From: Leguminivora glycinivorella | Taxonomy: Eukaryota; Arthropoda; Insecta; Lepidoptera; Tortricidae | Direction of reading: 5' to 3' | Length of the DNA: 64,000 nt | Assembly: GCF_023078275.1 (NCBI RefSeq) | Contig: NC_062976.1 | Span: 3,162,001-3,226,000 of the forward strand | Shown: in pieces, positions 1-9,699 of the stretch | Layout of the letters: each line of letters begins with the position of its first letter | How positions within the stretch are numbered: position 1 is the first letter of the stretch | Notes under the pieces: generated by a model | What the model saw: only the letters and a program-made list of their open reading frames with translations | What the model was told of the DNA's origin: nothing | Databases searched by the model: none | Translations under genes and position numbers: made by a program

Positions 1-222
1 CGTTTGCTACTAGCCAGAGTTCTTGAAATAAACTACAACTAGTAATGTAGTCGGGGGACTAGATAAATGGTTTAGATTAATGCGAGGGATCGCACCGAGG
101 TTCAGTTGTTTAATTACTTAGTATTTCAGTTGTTGGGGCGCATGATGATATTGACGACTAAATAAATCGTATTTGGCAGACTCAGTATGATGGGAGCACG
201 ATGGGATCGATAAGTATCTAAA

Positions 223-683
223 TATACAAGGTGCTCGCGAAGAACCCATATAACTTTAACGGCATATTCTTGGTCACATTTTAAGACTAAAATGTCATAT
301 AAACTTTTCTAGATTTCGTCTAGTTTCAGAGTTATTGCCAATTAAAAAAAAACATTTCCGTGTTGTTACTCAATAGAAAAGGTCTTCTTAACGGCGCTGA
401 TGCGCAATTGTGGAGCATGGTCAGGTAGATGTCAAAATGTGACAAGAAAAACTTCCAAAAAATTTGGTTTTTAGAAAAATAAATTAAGGAACTCATTTTA
501 ATTGCCAACTTTATGGATAAAAAATACTTTTTATGTGAAAATACGTCCAAAAAAGTAAAAAAAAACAAAAAAAAAATTTTTTTTTTGCGAAAAATTTTAA
601 AATTCATATAACATTTTTTCTTTCTTTTGGCCTCAGAAACGCGTGGTTCAAGTTATGCGGGTTCCTCGCAAGCACCTTGTATA
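223..683. mobile_element. TIR DNA element (about 0.46 kb), non-autonomous
   Basis: The two ends are inverted copies of each other: the left end reads ACAAGGTGCTCGCGAAGAAC and the right end, reverse-complemented, reads ACAAGGTGCTTGCGAGGAAC, with pairing continuing to about 34 bp. The interior is AT-rich with long A and T runs and no credible protein. This is the structure of a MITE-like cut-and-paste element. Superfamily not assigned because the flanking duplication is unclear. Confidence 0.6.
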
Positions 684-828
684 AAAGAAGAAACTGACTG
701 ACTGAATAACTGACATATCAACGCACAGTCGAAACCGCTGGTCCTAGAGATTCCAAATAAGAGCACTAAATTGGGGTCCAAAGTTTGAATTATTTTAGTA
801 CGCGGGCGAAGCTGCGGGAAAAAGCTAG
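684..828 (+). mobile_element. Helitron-like 3-prime end fragment
   Basis: The stretch has GACTGACTGA repeats and a GAAACCGCTGGTC-type block, and finishes with GCGGGCGAAGCTGCGGGAAAAAGCTAG followed by T in the genome (last part at 798-828). A GC-rich hairpin just before a terminal CTAG is the classic 3-prime end of a Helitron. The upstream part differs from the TCCATACTAAT family elsewhere in the window, so this is a different or chimeric subfamily. Confidence 0.45.
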
Positions 829-867
829 TAGGGTAGGGTAGGGTAGTGGGGTAGGGTAGGGGTAGTA

Positions 868-988
868 GGAACCTTCAAATCAAGAGTGAACAGGCATCTT
901 CTGGGCGAGCTCACTCCATCGTAGGCCACGTCTTTGCCTTTGGCTAGTCTGTGGTCAAGAGTAAGCCCATTTATAGTAATAAAAAAAA
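868..988 (+). mobile_element. LINE 3-prime end fragment (Jockey/CR1-type tail)
   Basis: Frame-read, the sequence gives FKSRVNRHLLGELTPS and then a stop, a C-terminus typical of reverse transcriptases of insect non-LTR retrotransposons. It is followed by a short 3-prime UTR and an A-run. Close copies lie at 14516-14633 (+) and 22531-22607 (-). All three are strongly 5-prime truncated, as expected from incomplete target-primed reverse transcription. Confidence 0.6.
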
Positions 989-1262
989 AAGGATATAAAT
1001 CCGATTTTTATGTAAAAAAAATGCACTGCTTGCGCCAAAATTAGAACACAGGTCTGAGGAACTGAATCTAAAATGTCATCTAGTTACATAGCATAATTAT
1101 TTTGCATTACGGGACACGAGAAGGGGTACTACGGAAGCTTACCTTTTTATTAGCATGTGAATCACACTATTTCTTTCTTATTATTTCCATGCCTTAGATT
1201 TCCCAAAAAATCGACAATGTGAGTTATTAAAACCGAAATAAATTACATATATGAAAGAAAAA

Positions 1263-1460
1263 GTGACCAAGTCCTCTGGTGGCTGAGGCTGGAATCGAAC
1301 CAGCGTACTCTCCTATCGCGGGAAATGCCTCTTAATCCGCTCGGCCACCCAGGTCACAGCTGTCGAGGTCGAAATTATCTCTCATATGAGTAATCTATAC
1401 AAGGACTCGTAGCGCCCTCTGTCCACCCCTAGGGCAGAACGGTATGGTTCTTGCCCCCCG
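1263..1460 (-). repeat. tRNA-like cassette, single copy
   Basis: On the minus strand a tRNA-like sequence lies at about 1281-1358: D-arm GGCCGAGCGGATTAAGAGGC, anticodon stem-loop TTTCC-CGCGATA-GGAGA, and a T-arm GCTGGTTCGATTCCAGC with a full 5 bp stem. The anticodon position reads CGA, but the long variable arm of a serine tRNA is missing. Downstream in the tRNA direction is GGTCACTTTTTCTTT, a plausible Pol III terminator. The upstream flank (with CGCTACGAG and the GGGTGGACAGAGGGCGC stretch) resembles the centre of the palindrome at 3318-3703, so the repeat unit is longer than the tRNA alone. Probably a tRNA-derived repeat rather than a working tRNA gene. Confidence 0.55.
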
Positions 1461-1596
1461 TGTGAACCAAACTCAGGTTTAAAATATTTTCAATAGATTA
1501 TAATTTAACTTGTGTTCATTAGAATGTGAGTTATCTTTCAGATCCGTACAATTTCATTAATTAGCAATCAATTCAACTTATACTACTTGTCATTTT

Positions 1597-1815
1597 TAAC
1601 CCCCTACGCAAAAACGACGGGGCGGTATAAGTTTGACGTATCTGTCTGTGGCATCGTAGCGCCTGAACGGGTGAACTGATTTGGATTTAGTTTTTTTTGG
1701 ATGAAAGCTGAGTAAATCGGGAGTGTTCTTAGCTATGTTTCATGAAAATTGGCCTACTATGTCGCGGTCGGGGGTTTTTTCAAAATTTTAATTTTGTGGT
1801 TAGGTTATTATAAAT
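1597..1815 (+). repeat. Dispersed repeat family P (CCCCnACGCAAAAACGACGG head)
   Basis: Starts near ACCCCCTACGCAAAAACGAC and runs through a GTCTGTCTG tract, GTAGCGCCTGAACGG, and CATGAAAATTGGCC to TTTGTGGTTAGGTTA. The same layout recurs at 13745-13993 (-), 14160-14395 (+), 55365-55475 (-) and 63040-63670 (-, interrupted). No coding capacity. Family assignment unknown. Confidence 0.6.
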
Positions 1816-2202
1816 GGAATATCATATCTTTCGGTTTATTAATGTATTCCAAAACACCATTATTTTCCAAACATTTCCACGTTCAAACTATAGCTATCTT
1901 GATATCTTATTATAAACAAAATCTGAATTCCCACACAGAATTCTGCAAAAACCATACGTCCACATATTTAATACTGAAACCTCTCTCCATGCAAACTGGT
2001 GCTTATTTGAATATTTTTATGTGCCCCCAGGGTCCAAAGTGGAATTGCCTCGTTACCGCTGGGGCAGCCCTAAGTTAGGGAACTAGGGATGGGCCTAAGT
2101 GATAGACTCGAGTCTTTATTCTGACTACTCATGATTAGGCTAATAATTATTTATACACCCGTATATTAACCGGGATATAGACCGTGATTACCTTTTTGTT
2201 TT

Positions 2203-2810
2203 TTGTCGAGGTCCGGTAAATATAAGTCTAATGAAAATAACCGTGAATCAATCAAAACTCTTATATACACCCTGTTTTTATTGAATTCCGTTAACTTTAC
2301 GGGAAGGTTCTTTAGATCAAATACAGATAATTTCTCTAAGAAACTAGCGTCTTATCTCTTAGGCCCTTTTCACATTATCCGATCCGATATCGGATGTCGG
2401 AAGAATTTCAATAGAAAAAATCCGTTCTTACGATTTAAAAAAAAAAAAAGAAAAAATCCAAGATGGCGCCTGTAATGTATGGGATATCGGTCCGACATCC
2501 GATATCGGATCGGATAATGTGAAAACGCACTTACGGTTATCGAGTTATTAAAAAAATAAAGATACTGAACACGTTTGACAGCCTTTACAAAATCCTAATG
2601 TTATTTGTTTTGACATGTGCCGTCAATCACTTGACACTAACTTGAATGTTATTCTTAAGGGTCTCTCACACTAATAAATTCATTTATTATGTATGAAAAT
2701 GATGAATTTTTTTTTGCGAGTAACTAAAAGTAATAACAGGGTGGTTCCTGATAATGAATCTAGCTACGTGTCGAATTTAACGGAAAATAAAGAAACCACG
2801 GTGTATAAAA
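2203..2810 (+). repeat. Dispersed repeat family Q, about 340 bp, interrupted by a MITE
   Basis: Shares TTTTTATTGAATTCCGTTAA, ATTTCTCTAAGAAACTAGCG, TATTTGTTTTGACAT and the terminal block GGTGTATA with 13165-13509 (+) and 23692-24030 (-). The TIR element at 2362-2530 interrupts it: in the 13 kb copy the matching point is continuous (TTCTTAAGGTTATCG). Non-coding. Confidence 0.55.
2362..2530. mobile_element. MITE, family M1, flanked by TTA on both sides
   Basis: Ends are inverted copies containing TTTTCACATTATCCGATCC, and further in GATATCGGATGTCGG pairs with CCGACATCCGATATC. The trinucleotide TTA sits on both sides. Two relatives (10855-10973 and 42200-42328) are also flanked by TTA. A 3 bp TTA/TAA target duplication is a known trait of PIF/Harbinger elements, so that superfamily is the likeliest source, by inference. 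No transposase inside. Confidence 0.65.
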
Positions 2811-2825
2811 AAAAACACGAGATTT

Positions 2826-2976
2826 GAATGCGCTTATGAATGTGTCCAATAAAGCTGCGCCGTCTCTAAACTTACGCCTCGGCCTCGGAAGATTTCAGTC
2901 CCCCCTCAGTTGGAAGAGGGTATCCACTATGAGACCGGCAAGAAACTCGGCGGCCACTAGACTCGAGTATGTATTG
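2826..2976 (-). mobile_element. LINE 3-prime UTR fragment, minus strand
   Basis: Read on the minus strand it contains TTTCTTGCCGGTCTCATAGT, GGATACCC, GGGACTGAAATCTTC and GAGGCCGAGGCGT. The same ordered motifs occur on the plus strand at 32265-32340, which ends with a poly-T/ATTTTC tail. The two are 3-prime ends of one non-LTR retrotransposon family. No ORF remains. Confidence 0.5.
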
Positions 2977-3368
2977 GCCTCATCGTTGTTCCTCACATCA
3001 AACATGAGTCACCGAAATTACTTTTTTACTGACCCATGTTGTCAATAGTGCTTACAGGATTTATTTTCCTGTGTGAAATTTTACAAATTTCGTTAAATAA
3101 TTTTCTTTTCATACCTAAAGACCGCTTTGTATTAAAATCTGAGCCCGCTCGATATTTTTGCAAAAAACAGTACTTATGATAAAACAACTCACAGCAATTG
3201 GCGAGCATAATCTTTAAAAATGTATTAATTAGTAAGCTTCTCGGGAATCTAGTTAGGAATGGGCCTCGAAATTTCTCTTCTTTGTTAATGCTATAAAAAT
3301 ATAACACAACAGCAGTTAACATTAAATAAATGTCATATACAAAGAAAAAGTGACCAAGGCCTCCAAGT

Positions 3369-3442
3369 GTTCCGAGCTGGAATCGAACCAGCGTACTCCG
3401 TTAACCGGACGGATGCCTGTAAAACCACTCGGCCATCGGATC
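3369..3442 (-). tRNA. tRNA-like cloverleaf, left arm copy
   Basis: Same 74 nt sequence as the right-arm copy, on the opposite strand. It folds with a 7 bp acceptor stem with one A-A mismatch (GATCCGA / TCGGAAC), D-arm GCC...GGC, anticodon stem TCCGT/ACGGA with loop CCGGTTA, a 4 nt variable region and a 5 bp T stem around TTCGATT. Anticodon position would be GGT. Position 33 is C instead of the nearly universal U, so function as an ordinary tRNA is doubtful. Could be a tRNA pseudogene or SINE-type promoter. Confidence 0.45.
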
Positions 3443-3578
3443 ACGAAAGCAAGGGTCGAAATTTCCAAGTATATGACACAATTACCGAAGGCTTAGCGCC
3501 CCCCGCCATCTCTGAGGTAGAACCGAAACGGTTCGGTAATTGTGTCATATACTTGGAAATTTTGACCCTTGCTTTCGT

Positions 3579-3652
3579 GATCCGATGGCCGAGTGGTTTT
3601 ACAGGCATCCGTCCGGTTAACGGAGTACGCTGGTTCGATTCCAGCTCGGAAC
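3579..3652 (+). tRNA. tRNA-like cloverleaf, right arm copy
   Basis: A box-like GGCCGAGTGGTTTTACAGG and B box GGTTCGATTCC are both intact, so Pol III recognition is plausible. The cloverleaf is complete: 6 of 7 acceptor pairs, 5 bp anticodon stem, 5 bp T stem. A TTTTTC tract at about 3672 could terminate transcription. The anticodon would read GGT, but C at position 33 and the lack of any CCA-adjacent context leave function open. Its mirror image 137 bp away means a read-through transcript would form a very long hairpin. Confidence 0.5.
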
Positions 3653-3703
3653 ACTTGGAGGCCTTGGTCACTTTTTCTTTGTATATGACATTTATTTAAT
3701 GTT

Positions 3704-4650
3704 TATAGTATAATAGTAGTGTTACTACTTAAAAATACAAATTAAAATAGTTTCAAATGAGAATAATTTAATTTGTTCTAAGATTTACAACAGCAGTTTT
3801 CACTTTTCATGTCTAACCAAAAATCTGGCGTCGTTCCACAGTGGCTTGTCCTATCACATTTCATTCGTGTATTTCATTGCGTGATATAGCGGCTTCGCTT
3901 TCGTTTGGCACATTGATGAATCATTTTCTATTTCTATACTGCACGTGACTGACTGGTCAAAAAAGTATAAAGATCGCAATGCGCGGAATTCATTCATTTC
4001 ATTTCTTTTTAATTGTTTAGGTTTTTTTATAATATAAAGTTACACTCAAGAGTCTTGTGTCATAATTAATAAGTTAAACGAGTGTATCAGATACACACGA
4101 AAATATTAAGATATAAGTACGTACAACGAAACGTGTATGCCCCTTATACCTAATTACCTAGTTATCATTCCAGTAGGTACACAATACAGATTGTACTTGT
4201 GATTACCGTGTTTTATTGTAACCCTAGGCCACTGTAGAACTATGTCATAGTGACGTTATAAATCAGATTGTTTGAAATTTCTTACTGCTTGTCATTTTGA
4301 CATGGTTGTAGAGTGGCCTAGGGTTCCAATTGATTGACTGTATACCCAGTTCTTAATATCTGCATTCCATTAGCTGTGTACGTGTATATACTTATAGTAA
4401 CCATTTAATACACTATCGGTAAGGGAATGCTGCAGGAATTTGAGCTAGGAACGTGCAAGGTGGATGCCTATATAGGCTCCATACATGTGTAATTAGACTA
4501 ATTAGATATTTTATTTTTCGTTTTTAGATTTAAATATTGTTATTTTTATCTTTTTACGATTATATTTTGCAAATAAAATTGTATTATTGAATTGAAATAA
4601 AAAAACTCAAGTACATTAATTTTTTTTAAAGTTTTTCTAGTCTATAAGTA
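3704..4650. other. Unassigned AT-rich intronic DNA
   Basis: No coding frame, splice-flanked exon or terminal repeat recognised. It contains only AT-rich sequence with scattered short ORF noise. Confidence 0.5.
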
Positions 4651-4832
4651 AGGGTCCCGGTAAGGGCATTTATTTGTGTGATGAGCACTGATATTTGTTC
4701 CTGAGTCATGGATGTTTTCTATGTATATAAGTATTTATATATTATATATATCGTTGCCTGAGTACCCACAACACAAGCCTTCTTGAGCTTACCGTGGGCC
4801 TCAGTCAATCTGTGTAAGAATGTCCTATAATA
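4651..4832 (+). mobile_element. SINE family S1, 5-prime truncated
   Basis: Begins inside the tRNA-like head (GTCCCGGTAAGGGCATTTAT) and continues through TGATGAGCACTGATATTTG, TCCTGAGTCATGGATG, a TATATA stretch, GAGTACCCACAACACAAGCC and TCAATCTGTGTAAGAATGTCC to an ATTTTT tail. Other copies: 26680-26923, 28308-28570, 28933-29345, 34764-35021, 35101-35325, 43266-43549 and 55670-55850. The tRNA-derived head is missing here. Confidence 0.75.
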
Positions 4833-5024
4833 TTTTTTTTTTTTATAAGTAGGTACTTTAAAATCAGTAGGAATATTAGACTCATGAGACTCGATATCTT
4901 GCCGCCACTAGCCAAACTTAGGGTATGTATTATAAACTTATGTTGTTTGCTTTATGACTATATCATGGAACTCAATGGTCTTAGGTGATGTCTCGAGACT
5001 CATGGTTATAAACTACAATATAAC

Positions 5025-5157
5025 TGATGTGTATCTCTATGGTCGTTGCCATGGATTGATTTATAATATTTATGTCAGAACTCTGTTATTACTATCCTTG
5101 TGTTTTTAGCTGAATAAAGCCAAGTTTTCTTATGGTTTATCTCTCTATTATGTATCA
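5025..5157 (+). repeat. 5-prime LTR of the Gypsy element
   Basis: Starts TGATGTG and ends ATGTATCA, giving the usual TG...CA ends. Contains a TGAATAAAG polyadenylation-like signal (AATAAA at about 5113). At 133 bp it is short for a Ty3/Gypsy LTR, which usually runs from a few hundred bases upward. Confidence 0.88.
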
Positions 5158-5159
5158 AT

Positions 5160-7235
5160 TTATTAAAAAGTGCGTATCATCAAGTACCTATTCTCCAAAA
5201 GGATCGAATATTCACAGCGTTTGAAGCGAATGGGAAATTGTACCAGTTCACCAGAATCCCTTTTGGAGTCACCAACGGTGTAGCGGCCTTCCAGCGTACT
5301 CTGAATTATATCATAGAAAAAGAAAACTTAACAGGTACGTTTGCTTATTTGGATGACGTCACTGTATGTGGAAAGACAAGAGAACAACATGATATCAATC
5401 TATCAAAATTCAAGGAAGCCGCCTCCAAATATAATCTGACACTAAACGAAGACAAGTGTGTATTCGGTAAGGAAACAATTAACCTACTTGGCTACACTAT
5501 CAAAAATAACACGATTCAACCTGACGAGAATCGTCTAAAACCACTTCTTGATTTACCAGCGCCAGAAAACGCGGCAGCATTAAAAAGAGCCTTAGGACTT
5601 TTCGCTCATTATTCCAGATGGATACCTAATTTCTCAGAAAGGATTAAACCACTGCTCTCAATAAATACATTTCCACTTTCTGTCATTGCAATGACTTCTT
5701 TCAACGAAATTAAGAAAGACATAGCTAAGGCATCACTGTCCGCTGTCAGCGACGACGCCATGTTTACAGTTGAAACCGATGCTTCAGAAAACGCGCTAGC
5801 CGCGTCGCTGTCTCAAAACGGACAACCCGTAGCGTATTTTTCTCGATCCCTGAACGACTCAGAAAAGAAGCAGCCTTCGATTGAAAAAGAAGCTGCCGCT
5901 ATAGTTGAGGCATTACGTAGATGGCGACACTATCTCATTGGCAGACACTTTCTTTTAATAACAGATCAACAGTCAGTAGCGTTTATGTTCAACCAAAATC
6001 ATTCGAGCAAGATAAAGAACGAGAAGATAGAACGATGGAGATTAGAATTGTCTTGCTTCAAATACGACATAGTTTACCGACCTGGAAAAGAAAATACAGT
6101 CGCCGACGCCTTAACCAGAGTATGTGCGCACATGAACATGGACAATTTAAAAACATTACATGAGAACATGTGTCATCCAGGTATAGTCAGAATGCACCAT
6201 TGGGTGCGATCCAAAAATTTACCATACTCTATAAATGATATTCGCGAAATGACTGCCAAGTGTCGGGTTTGCGCCGAAATAAAACCAAGATATGCGGCAA
6301 CAAGCGGTCAACTTATTAAAGCAACGGCACCCTTAGAGCGACTGAATATTGATTTTAAGGGGCCACTGCCGTCTAAGTCGCAAAATAAATATATATTGAC
6401 TATAATTGACGAATACAGCCGTTTTCCTTTTGCTTTTGCATGCAAAGATATGACATCAAACACTGTCATCAAATGTCTAAATGAAATATTCTATACATTT
6501 GGCACACCTATGTACATACACTCGGACCGAGGAATGTCCTTTATGTCGCAAGAACTTACGCAATATCTTGTGTCTCTTGGAATAGCTTGCAGTCGCACCA
6601 CACCCTATAATCCCCAAGGCAACGGACAGGTTGAGCACCTGAATTTCACCTTATGGAGAACCATTCAGTTGAGTTTGAAAACAAAAGGCCTGGAAATAGC
6701 CGAATGGGAAAGGGTGCTATCTCTAAGCTTGCACTCGATACGATCCCTATTGTGCACAACTACCAATGCTACTCCACATGAGAGAATGTTCAATCACCCA
6801 CGAAGGAGTCCTAATGGGGTATCATTGCCAGTTTGGATGACCACCCCAGGTCCTGTTCTAATAAAAAGGAGCGTGCGTAATTCAAAATATGATCCCGCTG
6901 TGGAAGAAGGCTATCTCCTGCAAAGCAACCCAAATTACTCCTACGTCAGGCATGCTGATGGAAGAGAAGGCACCATATCAAATAGACATCTGGCACCAAT
7001 CCCCTCAGATGATGAATATTTTTCCATATCCTCTGATGACTCTGACGACGTGCCTATGGCCGTGACCGAGGAACCACCTGAAGTTGAGGCAGAAGAACCG
7101 CCTGCGTCTGACGAGATTACTGAGCCACCGCCAGAACAAGCGCAGAGACAACCAGGCACGCCTCCAGTCGAAGTACGGCGCTCAACGCGTGAGCGGCGTC
7201 CGTCGGCCTACCTAGGGGACTACCAGACATCTTAG
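5160..7235 (+). pseudogene. Gypsy pol remnant: partial RT, RNase H, integrase
   Basis: The frame is open from about 5160; a 665-codon ORF can be counted from a TTG at 5238, but that is not a natural start, because in-frame RT sequence precedes it. From residue 1 of that ORF: RT with the YLDD catalytic motif at 37-40; RNase H beginning near residue 178 (ETDAS) with the DQQS motif further on; the integrase HHCC zinc region (about 309-347); the integrase core with D372, D430 and E466, giving the DD35E spacing; and an acidic, proline-rich C-terminal tail rich in E and P. Every catalytic residue of RNase H and integrase that I can see is kept, but the N-terminal half of pol and all of gag are gone. 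The terminal TAG overlaps the polypurine tract. In trans mobilisation by a full-length relative is possible by inference. Confidence 0.85.
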
Positions 7236-7246
7236 GAGGGGGTGAA

Positions 7247-7379
7247 TGATGTGTATCTCTATGGTCGTTGCCATGGATTGATTTATAATATTTATGTCAG
7301 AACTCTGTTATTACTATCCTTGTGTTTTTAGCTGAATAAAGCCAAGTTTTCTTATGGTTTATCTCTCTATTATGTATCA
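7247..7379 (+). repeat. 3-prime LTR of the Gypsy element
   Basis: Base-for-base the same as 5025-5157 on reading. Preceded by the purine tract AGGAGGGGG and four bases (TGAA), and followed by the ATAAC target duplication at 7380-7384. Confidence 0.88.
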
Positions 7380-7646
7380 ATAACTATTACTATAAAGCAT
7401 GTGACATATACATAAAATTATACAGGGTGTTTTTGTAATGATAAACCATACTCTGAAGGGAGGATAAATAGATTATGATGAACCATTTTCATAATGGGAG
7501 AAACTCGAAAGTCAAGAAAAACATGCAGTTTATACAATTTCGTGAAAGTACATACTTGTATTTTTTTATTTCGCCATTCATAACATTGTCACATTGTAAC
7601 ATTGTCAAGTAAAACATAAAATAATCGATTAAAACATGTTGATTTA

Positions 7647-7862
7647 AGCCTCCGCCACACATAAAGCGTTTTGATAGCGTAGCGTCAGCGGAGCGCAATG
7701 ATAGCGGTGCGCCTGCTGCTGGCGTTCCGCTCGCAATCCGCGCTCGTTAGTTCCCGCCGGCGTCCACTGGGCGCAACGCCAGCGTTCGTCCGGCGCACCG
7801 CTATCATTGCGCTCCGCTAACGCTCCGCCTACGCTCTCAAAACGCGCATGTGTGGCCGAGCT
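7647..7862. mobile_element. GC-rich palindromic MITE
   Basis: Outer ends pair: CCTCCGCCACACATAAAGCG against CGCGCATGTGTGGCCGAG, and further in GCGGAGCGCAATGATAGCGG against CCGCTATCATTGCGCTCCGC. The element is far richer in G and C than its surroundings. No protein coding. Structure fits a foldback MITE; superfamily unknown. Confidence 0.65.
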
Positions 7863-7974
7863 TTTAAACAGTAGCCATAAACAACTAAAGAGTTACAACA
7901 GGTTGTGGTACTTATGTATTTACGTATACCGGCCTAATTTTATTTGAACTTTGATCCGATATTACTGAGATATT

Positions 7975-8040
7975 ACTTATTAGCACTGACCATCAGGGGT
8001 GATCGTGGTCAAACGTCTACTTATTCATACTAAAAAAAAT
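7975..8040 (+). mobile_element. LINE tail fragment
   Basis: The block ACCATCAGGGGTGATCGTGG, followed by TCAAACGTCTAC and TTATTCATACTAAAAAAAA, matches the end of the LINE fragment at 20299-20490. Only the last 60 or so bases of the element are here. Confidence 0.5.
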
Positions 8041-8559
8041 AGCAATTACATCCTACAAAGTTAATACGTATTTTATAAATGATCAACTTTTCGGAGAAAA
8101 TTAATATTCCACATTCTCTTTTTACTTTAAACGGAATGTTATTACGATGGAAATTATTTCTGGGTAATTTGTTTTTGTTCCTGAAACTACGGCTTTGGAA
8201 ATATTTCATGCATAATACGATAACTTTGCAATTGCGAAAGTTTTTAGAAAATATATTACCCGTTGTTAACGCCTCGTCTTTGTTCGGGCATCTTCGGGAG
8301 CCGTCGCCGGCGCAACGCATGGTGCGGGGCGCGGTGAAGTGGGGGCGGTACTTCAATTCGCTCAGCAATCTTGCGACGGACGGCTGCGCCCGTCCGCTTA
8401 AATTCAGTGATATTCAACACCTATGTATCACACTTAATCATCATTATACGTGCATGTACTGGACTACGAGTGTCATTTAACTCACCTCATCCACGACCCC
8501 AAGATATTCTGTCCACCCCTACATGCGTGGACACCCGTTATGTAATTCGTTTGGTATGA

Positions 8560-8885
8560 AAAGCTTTAGCTGGAAAATAGTTATCGTGAAATACTATACA
8601 TTACGATACAAGTGCTTAAAAGGAAGTTCGAAACGAGTGGCGATAAATTAAAACACGACCGAAGGGAGGGCTTGAGATGGACACGAGTTACGAATTTCCT
8701 TTTCGCACGTGTATCGTAGGACGTTTTTCAGTACAGATGGCTCTCGAGGTTTCGACCTGACAAGAAATGAATCACTTCTCGCACCTAGTGCGTAAAAAAA
8801 GCACCATCTGCACTGAAAAACATCGTACGATACACGTTCTTTTTTCGCACTTGTATCGTAATGGACCTACTACTGTCACTTCAAT
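8560..8885. repeat. Foldback repeat with TACGATACAAGTGC motifs
   Basis: TTACGATACAAGTGC near 8602 is mirrored by GCACTTGTATCGTAA near 8849-8863. A second inner pair is made of CGCACGTGTATCGTA and TCGTACGATACACG. No ORF or splice-flanked exon recognised. Interpreted as a degenerate foldback element. Confidence 0.4.
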
Positions 8886-9154
8886 ATCTTATTTGTTTTC
8901 TTTTCATCACACACTCATAGCAAAAGAGCAGTTCCCGAATAATTTGTACATAGCCAGGTCAGCAAATTTTAATTGATCCTATTTTGTTACCAACATTTAG
9001 TGATATAAGTCGACTTTCGTAAGATATATACAGGATAATTGTTATAATTAAGGAAATATAGATACAAGAGAACCTTAGTGACCTTGATCTTAATTCATGA
9101 AATAAATCTTTGTAACAAAAAAGGAATAATAAAAACAAATTTACCTTTTTCCTT

Positions 9155-9699
9155 AATTTTTAGGGTTCCGTAGTCAACTAGGAATCCTTATAGTTTCGCC
9201 ATGTCTGTCTGTCCGTCCGTCCGTCCGTCCGTCCGTCCGCGGATAATCTCAGTAACCGTTAGCACTAGAAAGCTGAAATTTGGTACCAATATGTATATCA
9301 ATCACGCCAACAAAGTGCAAAAATAAAAAGTGGAAAAAAATGTTTTATTAGGGTACCCTCCCTACATGTAAAGTGGGGGCTGATTTTTTTTTTTCATTTG
9401 ACCCCAACGTGTGATATATCGTTGGATAGGTATTTAAAAATGAATAAGGGTTTTCTAAGATTATTTTTTGATATTATTAATAGTTTCGTAAATAATCGCT
9501 CCTAAAGGAAAAAAAAGTGCGTCCCCCCCTCTAACTTTTGAACCATGTAGTTAAAAAATATGAAAAAAATCACAAATGTAGAACTTTATAAAGATTTTCT
9601 AGGAAAATTATTTTGAACTTGATAGGTTCAGTAGTTTTTGAGAAAAATACTGAAAACTACGGAACCCTACACTGAGCGTGGCCCGACACGCTCTTGGTT
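9155..9699 (-). mobile_element. Dispersed repeat family G (GGAC tract), minus copy
   Basis: Minus-strand copy of an approximately 0.55 kb non-coding repeat also at 39061-39626, 51944-52540 and 53768-54307. One end reads GCCAAGAGCGTGTCGGGCC, the other GACTACGGAACCCTAAAAA. The internal microsatellite is (GTCC)n here at about 9208-9238. No terminal inverted repeats seen. Mechanism of spread unknown. Confidence 0.7.

Larger units (their letters stand above)
3318..3703. repeat. Head-to-head tRNA-like palindrome (172 bp arms, 42 bp loop)
   Basis: The left arm (3318-3489) and right arm (3532-3703) are reverse complements along their length with one mismatch that I could find (GGTCGAAATT against AATTTTGACC). 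The spacer 3490-3531 is unique. Each arm carries one complete tRNA-like cloverleaf pointing away from the centre, plus a TTTTTC tract after it. Near-identity of the arms means the inversion is recent or is maintained by gene conversion. The single cassette at 1263-1460 is an older relative. Confidence 0.85.
5020..7384 (+). mobile_element. Internally deleted Ty3/Gypsy LTR retrotransposon
   Basis: Two 133 bp LTRs that match base for base on reading flank one pol-type frame, and the whole is bracketed by the 5 bp target duplication ATAAC (5020-5024 and 7380-7384). gag, protease and the first part of reverse transcriptase are missing: the 5-prime LTR is joined almost directly to the RT motif that reads SAYHQVPI. 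No primer-binding site is visible after the 5-prime LTR. A purine tract (AGGAGGGGG, 7234-7242) precedes the 3-prime LTR. Identical LTRs and intact target duplication point to a recent insertion. The deletion may have arisen before insertion, for example by template switching, or afterwards. The copy cannot be autonomous. Confidence 0.9.

Noticed and set aside
3369..3652. Two functional threonine tRNA genes
   Set aside because: C at position 33, an acceptor mismatch and non-tRNA homology in the flanks make ordinary function unlikely; reported as tRNA-like instead.
8079..8480. 133-codon plus frame with a GC-rich middle as an exon
   Set aside because: The GC-rich part (8270-8400) has no convincing acceptor and donor pair, and the rest of the frame is AT-rich noise. 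Possibly an old gene fragment, but not supportable.
9208..9238. (GTCC)n tract as an independent microsatellite
   Set aside because: It is an internal part of the family G repeat.
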